This document shows, piece by piece, positions 24,472 through 34,461 of a stretch of 64,000 nt of DNA (position 1 is the first letter of the stretch; the number at the start of each line of letters is the position of its first letter). The position numbers and the translations under genes are program-made. The DNA is from Empedobacter stercoris (GTDB taxonomy: Bacteria > Bacteroidota > Bacteroidia > Flavobacteriales > Weeksellaceae), in the NCBI RefSeq assembly GCF_025244765.1, contig NZ_CP104209.1, positions 2,548,501-2,612,500 on the forward strand, in the 5' to 3' direction. The notes beneath the pieces are model-generated. The model had not been told where the DNA came from and ran no database searches. It saw nothing but the letters and a program-made list of their open reading frames with translations.

Positions 24472-25254
24472 TTATGCTTTAGTAGCTGGATCCAATTGTT
24501 TTTCGATCAGCCATTTGTATAAAATTTCGTTAAACATCTCAGGATGTTCCATCATCGGAGCATGTCCACACTTATCAATCCAATAAAGAGAAGCATCAGG
24601 CAATTCTTCGTTAAATTCTACCGCAACTTCTGGTGGTGTAACATTGTCTTGTTTCCCCCAAATTAAACAAACAGGAATTTTGATGTCTTTTAAGTCTTCT
24701 TTCATGTTAGATTTAATCGCATCTCTGGCAATGTACAACGTTTTGATTGCTTTATTTCTATCGTTTACAGTGTTAAAAACATCATCAACAATTTCCTTTG
24801 TAGCAATCATTGGATCATAAAAAACTTCGCGTGTTTTACGTTCTACATATTCGTAGTTACCACGTTTTGGATAGGTTTCACCAAATGATTTCTCATACAA
24901 ACCAGAACTTCCTGTCAAACAAAGAGCTTTTACATATTCTGGATGTCTATGACACACCATCAAACCAATATGTCCTCCTAAAGAATTTCCTACTAAAATA
25001 GCAGGTTCTTTAACGACTTCTTCAATGAAATTTGCAACATGTTTTGCAATATTCTTGATGTTTGTATTAAGAACAGATAAAGAATATAAAGGTAATTCTG
25101 GTGCGAAAACTTTATACCCTCTTTGCGCATAATAATTTGTAAGTGAGCTGAAATTGCTAAGTTCACCCATCAAACCGTGAAGTAAAACAATTGGTTGTCC
25201 TTCTCCTTCTTCTATGTAAGAGAACTTATCTTTTTTCTTTAAGCTAAAAAACAT
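24472..25254 (-). CDS. Alpha/beta-hydrolase
   Basis: 260 residues with oxyanion motif HGLMG (26-30), nucleophile elbow GNSLGG (Ser91), acid in GKQDNVTP (about 201) and base His in KCGHAPMMEHPE (about 228). The family holds esterases, haloperoxidase-like enzymes and C-C hydrolases; the substrate is not evident. No signal peptide. First gene of a two-gene operon with yihA, a common flavobacterial neighbourhood. Confidence 0.88.
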   Translation of the reverse strand: MFFSLKKKDKFSYIEEGEGQPIVLLHGLMGELSNFSSLTNYYAQRGYKVFAPELPLYSLSVLNTNIKNIAKHVANFIEEVVKEPAILVGNSLGGHIGLMVCHRHPEYVKALCLTGSSGLYEKSFGETYPKRGNYEYVERKTREVFYDPMIATKEIVDDVFNTVNDRNKAIKTLYIARDAIKSNMKEDLKDIKIPVCLIWGKQDNVTPPEVAVEFNEELPDASLYWIDKCGHAPMMEHPEMFNEILYKWLIEKQLDPATKA

Positions 25255-25273
25255 TTACTCGATATTAAGTCGA

Positions 25274-25281
25274 CAAATTTA
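25274..25281 (-). promoter_or_regulatory. Candidate -7 box of the hydrolase-yihA operon
   Basis: Leftward TAAATTTG, 19 bases upstream of the hydrolase ATG. No clear -33 box. Confidence 0.5.
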
Positions 25282-25458
25282 ATTAATTATATTTTTTAAA
25301 TAGTGCTTTATCTAAAAAACTTTAATAACTGTGTTTTGTCTGATCTAAAACAAGGTCTATATAAATGTTAAAATTCAAAATAAATAAGGGTTTTACGTGA
25401 TAAAAACTCTAACTGTTTGATACTAAATTTCAAATTGTTAATAACTATTTCAATAAAA

Positions 25459-25486
25459 GTGGTAAAAAATGGTAATAAGTGGTAAT
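25459..25486 (+). promoter_or_regulatory. Putative MraZ operator: three TGGTAA repeats, 10-bp period
   Basis: TGGTAA occurs at 25460, 25470 and 25480, so the three copies are spaced exactly one helical turn apart. MraZ proteins of other bacteria bind three or four TGGGN direct repeats with 10-bp spacing in front of mraZ. Position, copy number and period all fit here, with TGGTA as the unit. The array lies just upstream of the probable -7 box (25495-25502), consistent with repression by MraZ. Confidence 0.75.
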
Positions 25487-25494
25487 ATTTTTTT

Positions 25495-25502
25495 TATTTT
25501 TG
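25495..25502 (+). promoter_or_regulatory. -7 box of the division/cell-wall cluster
   Basis: TATTTTTG, matching TAnnTTTG, 13 bases before the mraZ ATG; the 5' leader would be only about 8-10 bases. The upstream MraZ-type repeats cover the -33 area, where no TTG is present. Confidence 0.55.
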
Positions 25503-25515
25503 AAAAAATTCTATC

Positions 25516-25977
25516 ATGAATTCATTAATTGGAACATATGAGTGTAAGGTAGATACAAAGGGTAGACTCCCAATACCAGCGGGTTTGAAGAAACAACTTG
25601 CTGATTGTTTGGAGGATGGCTTTGTGTTGAAGAGATCTGTGTTTCAAAATTGTTTAGAGCTTCATCCGATGAAAGAATGGGAAAAAGTGATGAATGATTT
25701 GAACAAATTGAATCGATTTGTGAAAAAAAATAATGATTTCATTCGAATTTTTACGGCTGGATTAAAAATTGTCGAAGTTGATGCGAATGGAAGGTTACAA
25801 ATCTCAAAAGATTTGGTGAAATTTGCAGAAATTAATAAAGAAGTAGTGCTGAATTCTTCTGTAAATATGATCGAAATTTGGGATAAAGACAAATACGAAG
25901 AGTCGATCAATGTAGATGATTTGGATTTTGCTACTTTGGCAGAAGAAGTAATGGGAAATTTAAGTGAAGATGAGTGA
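25516..25977 (+). CDS. mraZ: Transcriptional regulator MraZ
   Basis: 153 residues, two SpoVT/AbrB-like halves (about 5-55 and 80-130): GTYECKVDTKGRLPIPAGLK at the front and VEVDANGRLQISKDLVKFA in the second half, each with the DxxGRxxIP-type motif. MraZ forms ring-shaped oligomers that bind repeats in its own promoter and tune the cluster. The gene overlaps rsmH by 8 bases. Confidence 0.95.
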   Translation: MNSLIGTYECKVDTKGRLPIPAGLKKQLADCLEDGFVLKRSVFQNCLELHPMKEWEKVMNDLNKLNRFVKKNNDFIRIFTAGLKIVEVDANGRLQISKDLVKFAEINKEVVLNSSVNMIEIWDKDKYEESINVDDLDFATLAEEVMGNLSEDE

Positions 25978-26875
25978 GTATCATAATCCAGTGTTATTAA
26001 AAGATAGTGTCGATGCATTAATTATTAATGAGTCGGGAATATATGTAGATTGTACGTTCGGGGGTGGAGGACACTCGCGTGAAATATTAAATCGTTTGGA
26101 TCAAAACGGAAAATTGTTTTCGTTTGATCAAGATGTTGATGCAATTCGTAATAAAATTGATGATGATCGATTTGAGTTAGTTGAACAAAACTTTCGATTC
26201 TTAAAAAATAATTTAAGATTTCGTGGAGTAAAACAAGTGGATGGTGTTTTAGGTGATTTAGGGGTTTCTTCTCATCAATTTGATACACCAGAACGTGGTT
26301 TTTCAACTCGCTTTGATGGAGAGTTGGATATGCGAATGAATCAAAATGCAGCGCTTTCTGCAAAAACAATTATTAATGAATACGAAGAGGAAGAATTGGC
26401 GCGTATTTTTTATGATTTTGGAGAATTGCAAGGTTCATATCGTTTAGCGAGAGAAGTTGTCAAAGCAAGAGCGGATAAGCAAATCGAAACGATTGAAGAG
26501 TTGAAGCAAGTATTTTCGTTTATTCCTAAAATGAAAGAAAATAAATTTTTTGCTCAAATGTTTCAAGCTTTACGAATCGAAGTGAATGATGAAATGGCTG
26601 CGTTAAAAGATATGTTGACACAATGTGGAGAAGTTATTAAGCCAGGAGGGCGTTTGGTTATTATTTCTTATCATTCCTTAGAAGATCGTTTAACAAAACG
26701 ATACATGAAAAATGGAATGTTCGAAGGAGAACCAGAACGTGATATGTATGGAAATTGGTCAGCGCCATTTAAACCATTGCAATCCAAAGTAATTGTTCCA
26801 ACACAAGAAGAAATAAATGAAAATCCGAGAGCGCGTAGTGCAAAAATGCGTATTGCAGTTCGAAATGAGGATTAA
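25970..26875 (+). CDS. rsmH: 16S rRNA m4C1402 methyltransferase
   Basis: It N4-methylates C1402 of 16S rRNA. I chose the ATG at 25970 (MSEYHNPVLL) over an in-frame GTG six bases upstream, because family members begin near YHxPVLL. About 301 residues. SAM-binding motif DCTFGGGGHSREIL (about 27-40), DLGVSSHQFDTPERGFS (about 96-112), GRLVIISYHSLEDR (about 225) and a C-terminal NPRARSAKMR. First enzyme gene after mraZ. Confidence 0.95.
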   Translation: MSEYHNPVLLKDSVDALIINESGIYVDCTFGGGGHSREILNRLDQNGKLFSFDQDVDAIRNKIDDDRFELVEQNFRFLKNNLRFRGVKQVDGVLGDLGVSSHQFDTPERGFSTRFDGELDMRMNQNAALSAKTIINEYEEEELARIFYDFGELQGSYRLAREVVKARADKQIETIEELKQVFSFIPKMKENKFFAQMFQALRIEVNDEMAALKDMLTQCGEVIKPGGRLVIISYHSLEDRLTKRYMKNGMFEGEPERDMYGNWSAPFKPLQSKVIVPTQEEINENPRARSAKMRIAVRNED

Positions 26876-26885
26876 TAGATAAGAA

Positions 26886-27245
26886 ATGGCAAAAAAGAAA
26901 AAAATATTACCAGAGAAAAAAACGTTTACAGGTTTGTTGAGAGGTGAGTTTTTAATTAAAACAGGCTCAGAACAAAACTGGAAGTTTATGTTGTATTTGG
27001 TAGGTTTAGCTTTTTTGAGTATTTCGAGCTCGCATTTAGTGGATCGAAAAGTAGTTCGAATTGCTGAATTGCAAGATAAAGTTGAAGATTTAAAATCTCA
27101 ATATACAGATAAGCATCGCGATTTGATGCGTATGCAATTAGAAACAGAAATCTTAGAGCGTACAGCAGTGTATGGTTTGAAGATTCCAGATAAACAACCT
27201 TATTATATAGTAGATAAAGTGTATGACACAATCGACGAAAAATAA
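26886..27245 (+). CDS. ftsL: FtsL-like division protein
   Basis: 119-residue bitopic protein: basic cytoplasmic tail (MAKKKKILPEKK), one membrane segment (about 37-54, KFMLYLVGLAFLSISSSHLV) and a coiled-coil periplasmic part (ELQDKVEDLKSQYTDKHRDLM). This is the Bacteroidota FtsL-like protein found between rsmH and ftsI; it links FtsQ with the FtsW-FtsI synthase. Identification rests on topology and position. Its 3' end overlaps ftsI by 23 bases. Confidence 0.88.
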   Translation: MAKKKKILPEKKTFTGLLRGEFLIKTGSEQNWKFMLYLVGLAFLSISSSHLVDRKVVRIAELQDKVEDLKSQYTDKHRDLMRMQLETEILERTAVYGLKIPDKQPYYIVDKVYDTIDEK

Positions 27246-29205
27246 AAACAATATGGTCATCAAAGGATGGGTTTTTGCCGGCGCACTTGCGATCTGGGCC
27301 ATCTTTATTATTGTTTTTATGTTTCGAATTAATATAATAGAAGGGGTTGAATTAGAGCGGTTTGCAGAAAAAAACAACTTTAGATTAGATACAGTTGCAG
27401 CTGAACGTGGAAACTTGTACGCCTCAAATGGTGCTTTAATGGCCACTACAGTTACAAAACATAATATTTATGTCGATTTAACTGTGATCAAAGATGAGTT
27501 ATTTAAGACAGAAATGCATAATCTTGCCGATTCTTTAGGTAAGATGTTTACAAAATCGCCTTCTTATTTTTACGATAAATTTTCTACAGAACGTAATAAG
27601 AAAAATCGCTACATGATGTTAGTGAAGGATTTGGATTATGAAGAATATCAACGAATCAGAAAATTCCCAATCTTTAATAAAGGTCAAAATAGAGGTGGAT
27701 TTATCCATGAAACAGAATCAAAACGAGAATTAATAGTTCAAGATATCGGCGTTCGTACAATCGGTTACGATGATCGTCGTGGTAAAGTAGGCTTAGAAGG
27801 TGCTTATTCTGATTTATTAAGTGGTGTTGAAGGCCGTCGTTGGGAACAATTCATGGGACGTGGAAAATGGAAACCAATGAAAAGTTGGGAACAAGAACCA
27901 CAATCAGGTTCTTCTGTTTACACGACAATTGATGCCGATTTACAAATGGTTGCATACGATGCGCTATACAAACAACTTTCAGAATTCGAAGCAGAACATG
28001 GAAGTATTGTTGTTATGGAAGTGAAAACTGGAAAAGTTCGTGCGATTGTTAATTTATCTCGTAAAAAAGATGGTACATATATAGATGATTATAACTATGC
28101 AGTTGGAGAAGCTGCAGAACCAGGATCTACTTTTAAAACAGTTTCGTTGCTTGCCGCAATGGATGATGGTTATATCAATAAAAATTCAACTGTAGAAACG
28201 GGTAACGGAAGTTATAAATTTTATGGCCGTACAATTACAGATTCACATGGTTACGGAACATTAACGGTAGATGGTGTGATGAAAAAATCATCGAATATTG
28301 GAACAGCTAAAATTATTAATCAATATTACGGAGAAAACCCAAAAGCTTTCTTCGAAAAAATGGATAAATGGCATATGACTTCTCCTCTTGGTGTAGATAT
28401 TTTGGGAGAAGGAAAACCAATTATGCATACGCCAGATAGTAAATCATGGAGTAATATTACACTGCCAGTTATGGGATACGGCTATGGGTTACAATTAACT
28501 CCGATACAAATAGTAACTTTTTATAATGCAGTTGCAAATAATGGTAAAATGCTGAAACCATTATTTATGGATAAAATTACACGTAAAGGTGAACCTGATA
28601 AAGTTTTTGAACCAGTTGTTTTGGTTGACCAGTTAACTTCTTTGGAAAATGTAAAACAAATGCAAGAAATGTTGCGTGGTGCAGTTGAACAAGGAACAGG
28701 TAAAATTATTAGTAATAGTAATTACGATATCGCTGGTAAAACAGGAACTGCTCGTGTAGATTATTGGAAGAAAGATGGTAGAGGAATGCAATATCGTGCT
28801 TCGTTTGCAGGGTATTTTCCGGCAGAAAAACCAAAGTATTCTTGTATTGTTGTCGTACATAAACCAAATACAGCCAAAGGATTTTATGGAGGAAGTGTAA
28901 CAGCTCCTGTTTTTAAGAAAATTGCCGATTGGGTATATTCAAAAACTCCCATACCTTTGCCACGCGATTTAGTAAAAAAGAACGCGGTGAATGAGTTTAA
29001 AAAAGAAGATAAAATTGTAACTAATGAATCTAAAAATATAGTACCAAATGTTACTGGTCATACAGGATCTAAAGCAATTCCGGTATTAGAAAATTTAGGT
29101 TTAGATGTACAATATTCAGGATTTGGAAAAGTGACAACTCAATCCATTCCTGCAGGGACAAGATTTAAGAAGGGTGAGACAATTTATTTAATGTTGGAAG
29201 GATGA
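27223..29205 (+). CDS. ftsI: Division transpeptidase FtsI (class B PBP) with PASTA domain
   Basis: 660 residues; cross-links septal peptidoglycan. One N-terminal membrane segment (about 13-34), PBP dimerisation domain (about 45-220), transpeptidase with catalytic STFK (GSTFK, about 303), SSN (KKSSN, about 358) and KTG (AGKTGTARV, about 505), then a C-terminal PASTA domain (VPNVTGHTGSKAIPVLENLGL, about 607-660). A second in-frame ATG at 27253 (MVIKGW) is an alternative start after the ftsL stop. Confidence 0.95.
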   Translation: MTQSTKNKNNMVIKGWVFAGALAIWAIFIIVFMFRINIIEGVELERFAEKNNFRLDTVAAERGNLYASNGALMATTVTKHNIYVDLTVIKDELFKTEMHNLADSLGKMFTKSPSYFYDKFSTERNKKNRYMMLVKDLDYEEYQRIRKFPIFNKGQNRGGFIHETESKRELIVQDIGVRTIGYDDRRGKVGLEGAYSDLLSGVEGRRWEQFMGRGKWKPMKSWEQEPQSGSSVYTTIDADLQMVAYDALYKQLSEFEAEHGSIVVMEVKTGKVRAIVNLSRKKDGTYIDDYNYAVGEAAEPGSTFKTVSLLAAMDDGYINKNSTVETGNGSYKFYGRTITDSHGYGTLTVDGVMKKSSNIGTAKIINQYYGENPKAFFEKMDKWHMTSPLGVDILGEGKPIMHTPDSKSWSNITLPVMGYGYGLQLTPIQIVTFYNAVANNGKMLKPLFMDKITRKGEPDKVFEPVVLVDQLTSLENVKQMQEMLRGAVEQGTGKIISNSNYDIAGKTGTARVDYWKKDGRGMQYRASFAGYFPAEKPKYSCIVVVHKPNTAKGFYGGSVTAPVFKKIADWVYSKTPIPLPRDLVKKNAVNEFKKEDKIVTNESKNIVPNVTGHTGSKAIPVLENLGLDVQYSGFGKVTTQSIPAGTRFKKGETIYLMLEG

Positions 29206-30665
29206 GAAATTTAGTTGATCTATTATTTAAAGTTTCCATCTTAGAAACGATTGGTTCAACAAAAGTTGAAGTCAATACTATTCAATTTGATTCAAGAAAA
29301 GTATCAAAAGATGATGTTTTTGTTGCTGTAAATGGAGTTACAGTAGATGGACATCAGTATATAGAAAAAGCAATTGGTTTAGGTGCTAAAACAATTGTTT
29401 GTGAAGTTTTACCAGAAAATATAGTTGATGGTATAACATATGTAAAAGTTGAAAATTCGACAATCGCATTAGGTGTTTTAGCTTCTAATTTTTATGGAAA
29501 TCCAACAAAGGATTTAAAACTTGTTGGAGTTACAGGAACAAATGGGAAAACAACAACAACGACATTGTTGTACGAATTGTTTACAAAATTAGGGTATGCT
29601 TGCGCATTAATTTCGACAATTAAAATTGTAATTGATGGTGAAGTGATTCCATCTACGCATACAACGCCAGATATTTTGACATTAAACAAAATGTTTCGTG
29701 AGGCTGTAGATAGAGGTTGCGAATTTGCTTTTATGGAAGTTTCTTCGCACGGAATTCATCAAAATAGAATTGCAGGTTTACATTTCGAAGTTGCTGGATT
29801 TACGAATATCACACACGATCATTTGGATTACCATAAAACTTTTGCAAATTATCTTGCAGCTAAAAAGAAATTTTTCGACGATTTACCAAAAACGTCAACA
29901 GCAATTTCAAATGCAGATGATAAAAATGGAAAAGTGATGCTTCAGAATACAGTGGCAACAAAAAGATTGTACGCACTAAAAACTGATGCAGATTTCAAAG
30001 GAAAAATTATCGAACATCAATTTGATGGAATGCAATTAGAATTCAATGGAAAAGAATTCTGGACATCATTAATTGGTCAATTTAATGCCTATAATTTAGT
30101 ATTAGTTTTTGGTATAGCCTCAATTTTAGGGCAAGATGAATTAGAAGTCTTAAAAGCATTGAGCACACTTGGAAATGTAGATGGTCGTTTTCAAACATTT
30201 CAAACGAAATCAGGTATTATTGTGATTGTAGATTATGCACATACGCCAGATGCTTTAGAAAATGTTTTGGATACAATTGAAGGGATTCGTACCAAAAATG
30301 AAAAATTAATAACAGTTGTAGGTTGTGGTGGAGATCGCGATAAAACAAAGCGTCCTGAAATGGCTGATATCGCAAGCGAAAAATCTAATCTTGCCATTTT
30401 TACATCAGATAATCCAAGAACAGAAGATCCAGAAGAGATTCTACGTGAAATGGAAGTTGGTGTGAAACCGCAATTTTATAATCGCACTTTGAAAATTACA
30501 GATCGTAAAGAAGCTATAAAAACAGCACTTAAAATGGCTGAGCCAAAAGATATTATTTTGATTGCAGGAAAAGGTCACGAGACATATCAAGAAATTAACG
30601 GAATAAGAACACATTTTTCTGATGTTGAAATAGCGTCAGAATTGAGTAAAATATTGAACAAATAA
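29202..30665 (+). CDS. murE: UDP-MurNAc-tripeptide ligase MurE (meso-DAP type)
   Basis: It adds the third stem-peptide residue to UDP-MurNAc-L-Ala-D-Glu. 487 residues; ATP motif GVTGTNGKTTT (about 108-118), substrate TTPD (about 152), carbamylated-Lys region, and the specificity motif DNPR (in TSDNPRTEDP, about 406), which marks meso-diaminopimelate rather than lysine. Overlaps the ftsI stop by 4 bases (ATGA). Confidence 0.96.
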   Translation: MRNLVDLLFKVSILETIGSTKVEVNTIQFDSRKVSKDDVFVAVNGVTVDGHQYIEKAIGLGAKTIVCEVLPENIVDGITYVKVENSTIALGVLASNFYGNPTKDLKLVGVTGTNGKTTTTTLLYELFTKLGYACALISTIKIVIDGEVIPSTHTTPDILTLNKMFREAVDRGCEFAFMEVSSHGIHQNRIAGLHFEVAGFTNITHDHLDYHKTFANYLAAKKKFFDDLPKTSTAISNADDKNGKVMLQNTVATKRLYALKTDADFKGKIIEHQFDGMQLEFNGKEFWTSLIGQFNAYNLVLVFGIASILGQDELEVLKALSTLGNVDGRFQTFQTKSGIIVIVDYAHTPDALENVLDTIEGIRTKNEKLITVVGCGGDRDKTKRPEMADIASEKSNLAIFTSDNPRTEDPEEILREMEVGVKPQFYNRTLKITDRKEAIKTALKMAEPKDIILIAGKGHETYQEINGIRTHFSDVEIASELSKILNK

Positions 30666-30668
30666 AGA

Positions 30669-31910
30669 ATGTTATACTATTTATTTGATTATTTAGAGAG
30701 TATCAATTTCCCTGGAGCACGCATGTTTCAATACACGTCTTTCCGCGCGGGAATGGCAATTTTATTAGCCATGTTCATCAGTTTGTTTTACGGAAAACGA
30801 ATTATTAGTTATTTACGTAAAGAACAAATGGGTGAAATTGTTCGTGATTTAGGGTTGAAAGGACAAATCGAAAAAGCAGGAACGCCAACTATGGGTGGTT
30901 TAATCATCATATTAGCAACGTTAATTCCTACTTTACTTTTTGCAAAATTAGATAATATTTACATCATCATTTTGTTGGTTTCAACAATTTGGTTAGGTGT
31001 TATTGGATTTTTAGATGATTACATCAAAGTATTCAAGAAAAACAAAGAAGGTTTACAAGGTAAATTTAAAATTTTAGGACAAGTGGGTCTTGGAATTGTA
31101 GTTGGTTTAATGCTTTATTTCAGTCCAACAGTTACTGTAAAACATCAAGAAAACAGAGTGAAAGTCCAAGCAGGAACTGAACAAACGGAATACAATCGAG
31201 CAATTAAATTTGGTCCTGAGGAAAAAACATTAGAAACAACGATGCCTTTCGTTAAAGGGAATGAATTTAACTATTCAGATATTTTATTTTGGATGGATGC
31301 AGAAGATCGTCCTACATGGGCAGTTGCAGCAATTTTTATTTTTGCGGTAATTTTTATCATTACAGCAGTTTCGAATGGAGCCAATTTAACAGACGGTATC
31401 GATGGTTTAGCAGCTGGTAGTTCAGCTGTAATTATGGCGGCGATTGCTATGTTTGTTTTCGTTTCGGGAAATATCATGTTCGCAGATTATCTGAATATTA
31501 TGTTTATTCCTCGTTCCGAAGAAGTATTAATTTTCTGTGGTGCATTCCTTGGAGGTTTGATCGGATTTATTTGGTACAATACCTATCCGGCGCAAGTATT
31601 CATGGGTGATACAGGAAGTTTGACAATTGGAGGTGTTATCGCAGTTTTGGCAATTATCGTTCGAAAAGAATTGTTACTACCGATTTTGTGTGGAATATTT
31701 TTCGCAGAAAGTTTGTCAGTGATGTTGCAAGTGTCTTATTTCAAGTACACGAAAAAGAAATTTGGTGAAGGTCGTAGAATCTTTTTGATGTCTCCTTTAC
31801 ATCACCATTTTCAAAAATTAGGATATCACGAAAGTAAAATCGTGGTTCGTGCCATTATCATCGGAATCATTTTAGCGGTAATTAGTATTATTACCTTAAA
31901 GATTAGATAA
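30669..31910 (+). CDS. mraY: Phospho-MurNAc-pentapeptide transferase MraY
   Basis: This integral membrane enzyme makes lipid I from UDP-MurNAc-pentapeptide and undecaprenyl phosphate. 413 residues, about ten membrane helices. Catalytic region: GTPTMGG (about 75), FLDDYIKV (Asp-Asp pair, about 117), [10 protein letters not shown] (about 239), FMGDTGSL (about 312), [11 protein letters not shown] (His triad, about 377). A polar insertion of about 55 residues (roughly 155-210) between helices is typical of Bacteroidota MraY. Confidence 0.96.
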   Translation: MLYYLFDYLESINFPGARMFQYTSFRAGMAILLAMFISLFYGKRIISYLRKEQMGEIVRDLGLKGQIEKAGTPTMGGLIIILATLIPTLLFAKLDNIYIIILLVSTIWLGVIGFLDDYIKVFKKNKEGLQGKFKILGQVGLGIVVGLMLYFSPTVTVKHQENRVKVQAGTEQTEYNRAIKFGPEEKTLETTMPFVKGNEFNYSDILFWMDAEDRPTWAVAAIFIFAVIFIITAVSNGANLTDGIDGLAAGSSAVIMAAIAMFVFVSGNIMFADYLNIMFIPRSEEVLIFCGAFLGGLIGFIWYNTYPAQVFMGDTGSLTIGGVIAVLAIIVRKELLLPILCGIFFAESLSVMLQVSYFKYTKKKFGEGRRIFLMSPLHHHFQKLGYHESKIVVRAIIIGIILAVISIITLKIR

Positions 31911-31912
31911 AA

Positions 31913-33247
31913 ATGAAAAGATTAGTCGTTTTAGGAGGAGGAGAAAGTGGCGTAGGAACAGCTATTCTTGCGAAGAAAGAAAACTTTGAGGTTTTTCTTT
32001 CAGACATGGGACAAATAAAAGATAAATATAAACAACTTTTGGAGGAGCACGGAATCGCTTATGAAGAAGGACAGCATACAGAAGATTTAATTTTGAATGC
32101 AGACGAAATCATGAAAAGTCCAGGTATTCCTAAGAAAGCAGCACTAATTCAGAAATTAGAAGCGAAAGGCGTTTCAATTATTTCTGAAATTGAATTTGCA
32201 TCTCGTTACACAGATGCAAAAATTATTGCGATTACAGGATCTAATGGAAAAACAACAACAACAAGTTTGATGTTCCATATCCTAAAGCAAGCTGGATTAA
32301 ATGTAGGATTAGGTGGTAACATCGGAAAAAGTTTTGCAAAATCTGTAGCTGAAGATAACTTCGACTATTATGTGTTAGAAGTGAGTAGTTTTCAGTTAGA
32401 CGATATTAAAACAGATTTCAAACCGTATGTTGCAATTTTATTAAACATTACACCAGATCATTTAGACCAATACAACTATCAGTTTGATTTGTATGCAAAG
32501 GCTAAATTCAGAATAACTGAAAACCAAGATGAAAACGATTATTTTATCTACAATTTGGATGATCCAAAAACAATGGAGATGATAGATCAGATGAATATTC
32601 GCGCTCATCGTAAACCGTTCACAATGATGGATGCAACAAATGAAGCATACGCAAATAATGAATTGTTCCGTGTGAGCGATTCGAATGGTGATTTTACAAT
32701 GTTAGTGAATGATTTAGGATTAATTGGAAAACACAATGTTTCTAATTCATTGGCTGCGGCTGTAGCTGCAAAAATTATTGAAATCAATAATGAGGATCTA
32801 AAAAAGAGTTTGTCGGATTTTAAATCTGTTGAACATCGTTTAGAACCTGTTTTGACAATTGGCGGAATTGATTTTGTCAACGATTCTAAAGCAACAAATG
32901 TTAATGCAACTTATTATGCGTTAGAAAGTATGACGAAACCAATCGTTTGGATTGTTGGTGGAACTGATAAAGGAAACGACTATAGCGAAGTTTTACCTTT
33001 CGTTAAAAAGAAAGTAAAAGCAATCGTTTGTTTGGGTGTAGATAATGCCAAAATTATTGATTTTTTCAGTCCATACATCGATACAATTGTCGAAACGAAT
33101 AATATGAAAGATTGTGTTGCTCAATCCTATCAATTGGCAACAAAAGGAGAAACGGTTTTATTATCACCAGCTTGTGCAAGTTTCGATTTGTTCAACGGTT
33201 ACGAAGATCGTGGCGATCAATTTAAAGAAAACGTACGCAAATTATAA
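31913..33247 (+). CDS. murD: UDP-MurNAc-L-Ala D-Glu ligase MurD
   Basis: Adds D-glutamate to UDP-MurNAc-L-Ala. 444 residues: N-terminal Rossmann part (VVLGGGESGVGTAILA, 4-19), ATP motif ITGSNGKTTTTSLM (about 106-119), NITPDHLDQY (about 181), NDSKATNVNAT (about 323) and GGTDKGNDY (about 347). Two bases after mraY, within the same operon. Confidence 0.96.
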   Translation: MKRLVVLGGGESGVGTAILAKKENFEVFLSDMGQIKDKYKQLLEEHGIAYEEGQHTEDLILNADEIMKSPGIPKKAALIQKLEAKGVSIISEIEFASRYTDAKIIAITGSNGKTTTTSLMFHILKQAGLNVGLGGNIGKSFAKSVAEDNFDYYVLEVSSFQLDDIKTDFKPYVAILLNITPDHLDQYNYQFDLYAKAKFRITENQDENDYFIYNLDDPKTMEMIDQMNIRAHRKPFTMMDATNEAYANNELFRVSDSNGDFTMLVNDLGLIGKHNVSNSLAAAVAAKIIEINNEDLKKSLSDFKSVEHRLEPVLTIGGIDFVNDSKATNVNATYYALESMTKPIVWIVGGTDKGNDYSEVLPFVKKKVKAIVCLGVDNAKIIDFFSPYIDTIVETNNMKDCVAQSYQLATKGETVLLSPACASFDLFNGYEDRGDQFKENVRKL

Positions 33248-33261
33248 TAACAAATTAACCA

Positions 33262-34461
33262 ATGTCTACCATCGTACAAAAATATTTTAAAGGCGATAAA
33301 CCGCTTTGGGCTTTCATTTTATTGTTAGCACTATTTTCGTTCTTACCAGTTTATTCGGCAAGTTCTAACTTGGTGTATACAGTAGGTTCAGGAACTATTT
33401 TTGGACATTTAGGTAAACATGCCGTAATTCTTTTAATTGGTTTATTTTTCATTTATGGATTACAGCGTGTGGATTATCGTTGGTTTGGCCTATTTGCTTT
33501 AAGTGCAGTTCTTTTACTTTCAGTAGTTTTGATCCTGACGCTCGTACAAGGACAAACAATCGGTGGGGCAAATGCAGCACGTTGGCTAACGATTCCAGGA
33601 ACAGGGATAGGTATTCAACCATCTATGATAGCTTCACAAGCATTGTTGATCTATATAGCTCGTTATTTGACAAAAAATAGAGACAAAGAATATACATGGA
33701 AAAATACCTTAATTCCTTTATTTTTACCAATCCTTGCAATTGTAGGATTAATTTTTCCTTCTAATGGATCAACAGCGTTGATGTTAGCTGGAATGTGTGG
33801 TATATTATTGATTATTGGTGGATTTCCATTCAAGTATTTATTTACAATTGCAGGATTAGGGATTCTTTTAGGAGGAGGATTTATTTGGTTGGCTTTTAAT
33901 AAACCAGATTTAATTGCAAATTCGCGTGTACACACATGGATGTCACGTATAGAGAAATTTAATGATGATTCGGGTTTAGAAAGCTACCAAGTTCTACACG
34001 CAAAAGCAGCAATTGCAAGAGGTTTAAATGAAATGGCAGGACCAGGAAAAAGTGTTTTTAAACAGACTTTACCTCAGTCTTCTTCCGATTTTATCTTCGC
34101 AATTATTGTAGAAGAGTACGGTGCCATTGGTGCAATTTTATTAATTGGAATTTTTCTTTTGATATTAATTCGAATTTGTATCATCGCATCTAAAATTCAT
34201 ACCATTTTTGGTACGCTACTTGTATTTGCAGTCGGCCTACCAATTATCGTTCAAGCAATGGTGAATATGGCGGTTGCTGTAAATTTAATTCCAGTAACAG
34301 GACAACCATTACCAATGATTAGTTATGGTGGAACATCCATTTGGATGACATGTATTTCGTTCGGAATAATTTTGAGTGTTAGTACTCAAATTAAATCGAA
34401 AGAAGAATTAGAACAAGATAGAAAAGTATTAAGTGAAGAATACATCGAAGACATCGCCTAA
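33262..34461 (+). CDS. ftsW: Septal glycosyltransferase FtsW (SEDS family)
   Basis: 399-residue polytopic SEDS protein polymerising lipid II with FtsI. Ten predicted membrane segments; signatures GANAARWLTIPG (about 95-106), QPSMIASQALLIY (about 113), the catalytic-loop-type ESYQVLHAKAAIARG (about 239) and SSDFIFAIIVEEYGAIG (about 273), then GQPLPMISYGGTS (about 345). Its 3' end overlaps murG by 29 bases. Confidence 0.95.
   Translation: MSTIVQKYFKGDKPLWAFILLLALFSFLPVYSASSNLVYTVGSGTIFGHLGKHAVILLIGLFFIYGLQRVDYRWFGLFALSAVLLLSVVLILTLVQGQTIGGANAARWLTIPGTGIGIQPSMIASQALLIYIARYLTKNRDKEYTWKNTLIPLFLPILAIVGLIFPSNGSTALMLAGMCGILLIIGGFPFKYLFTIAGLGILLGGGFIWLAFNKPDLIANSRVHTWMSRIEKFNDDSGLESYQVLHAKAAIARGLNEMAGPGKSVFKQTLPQSSSDFIFAIIVEEYGAIGAILLIGIFLLILIRICIIASKIHTIFGTLLVFAVGLPIIVQAMVNMAVAVNLIPVTGQPLPMISYGGTSIWMTCISFGIILSVSTQIKSKEELEQDRKVLSEEYIEDIA

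Noticed and set aside
25964-25969. GTG at 25964 as the rsmH start
   Set aside because: The ATG two codons on places the conserved YHNPVLL at the usual distance; the GTG adds nothing.
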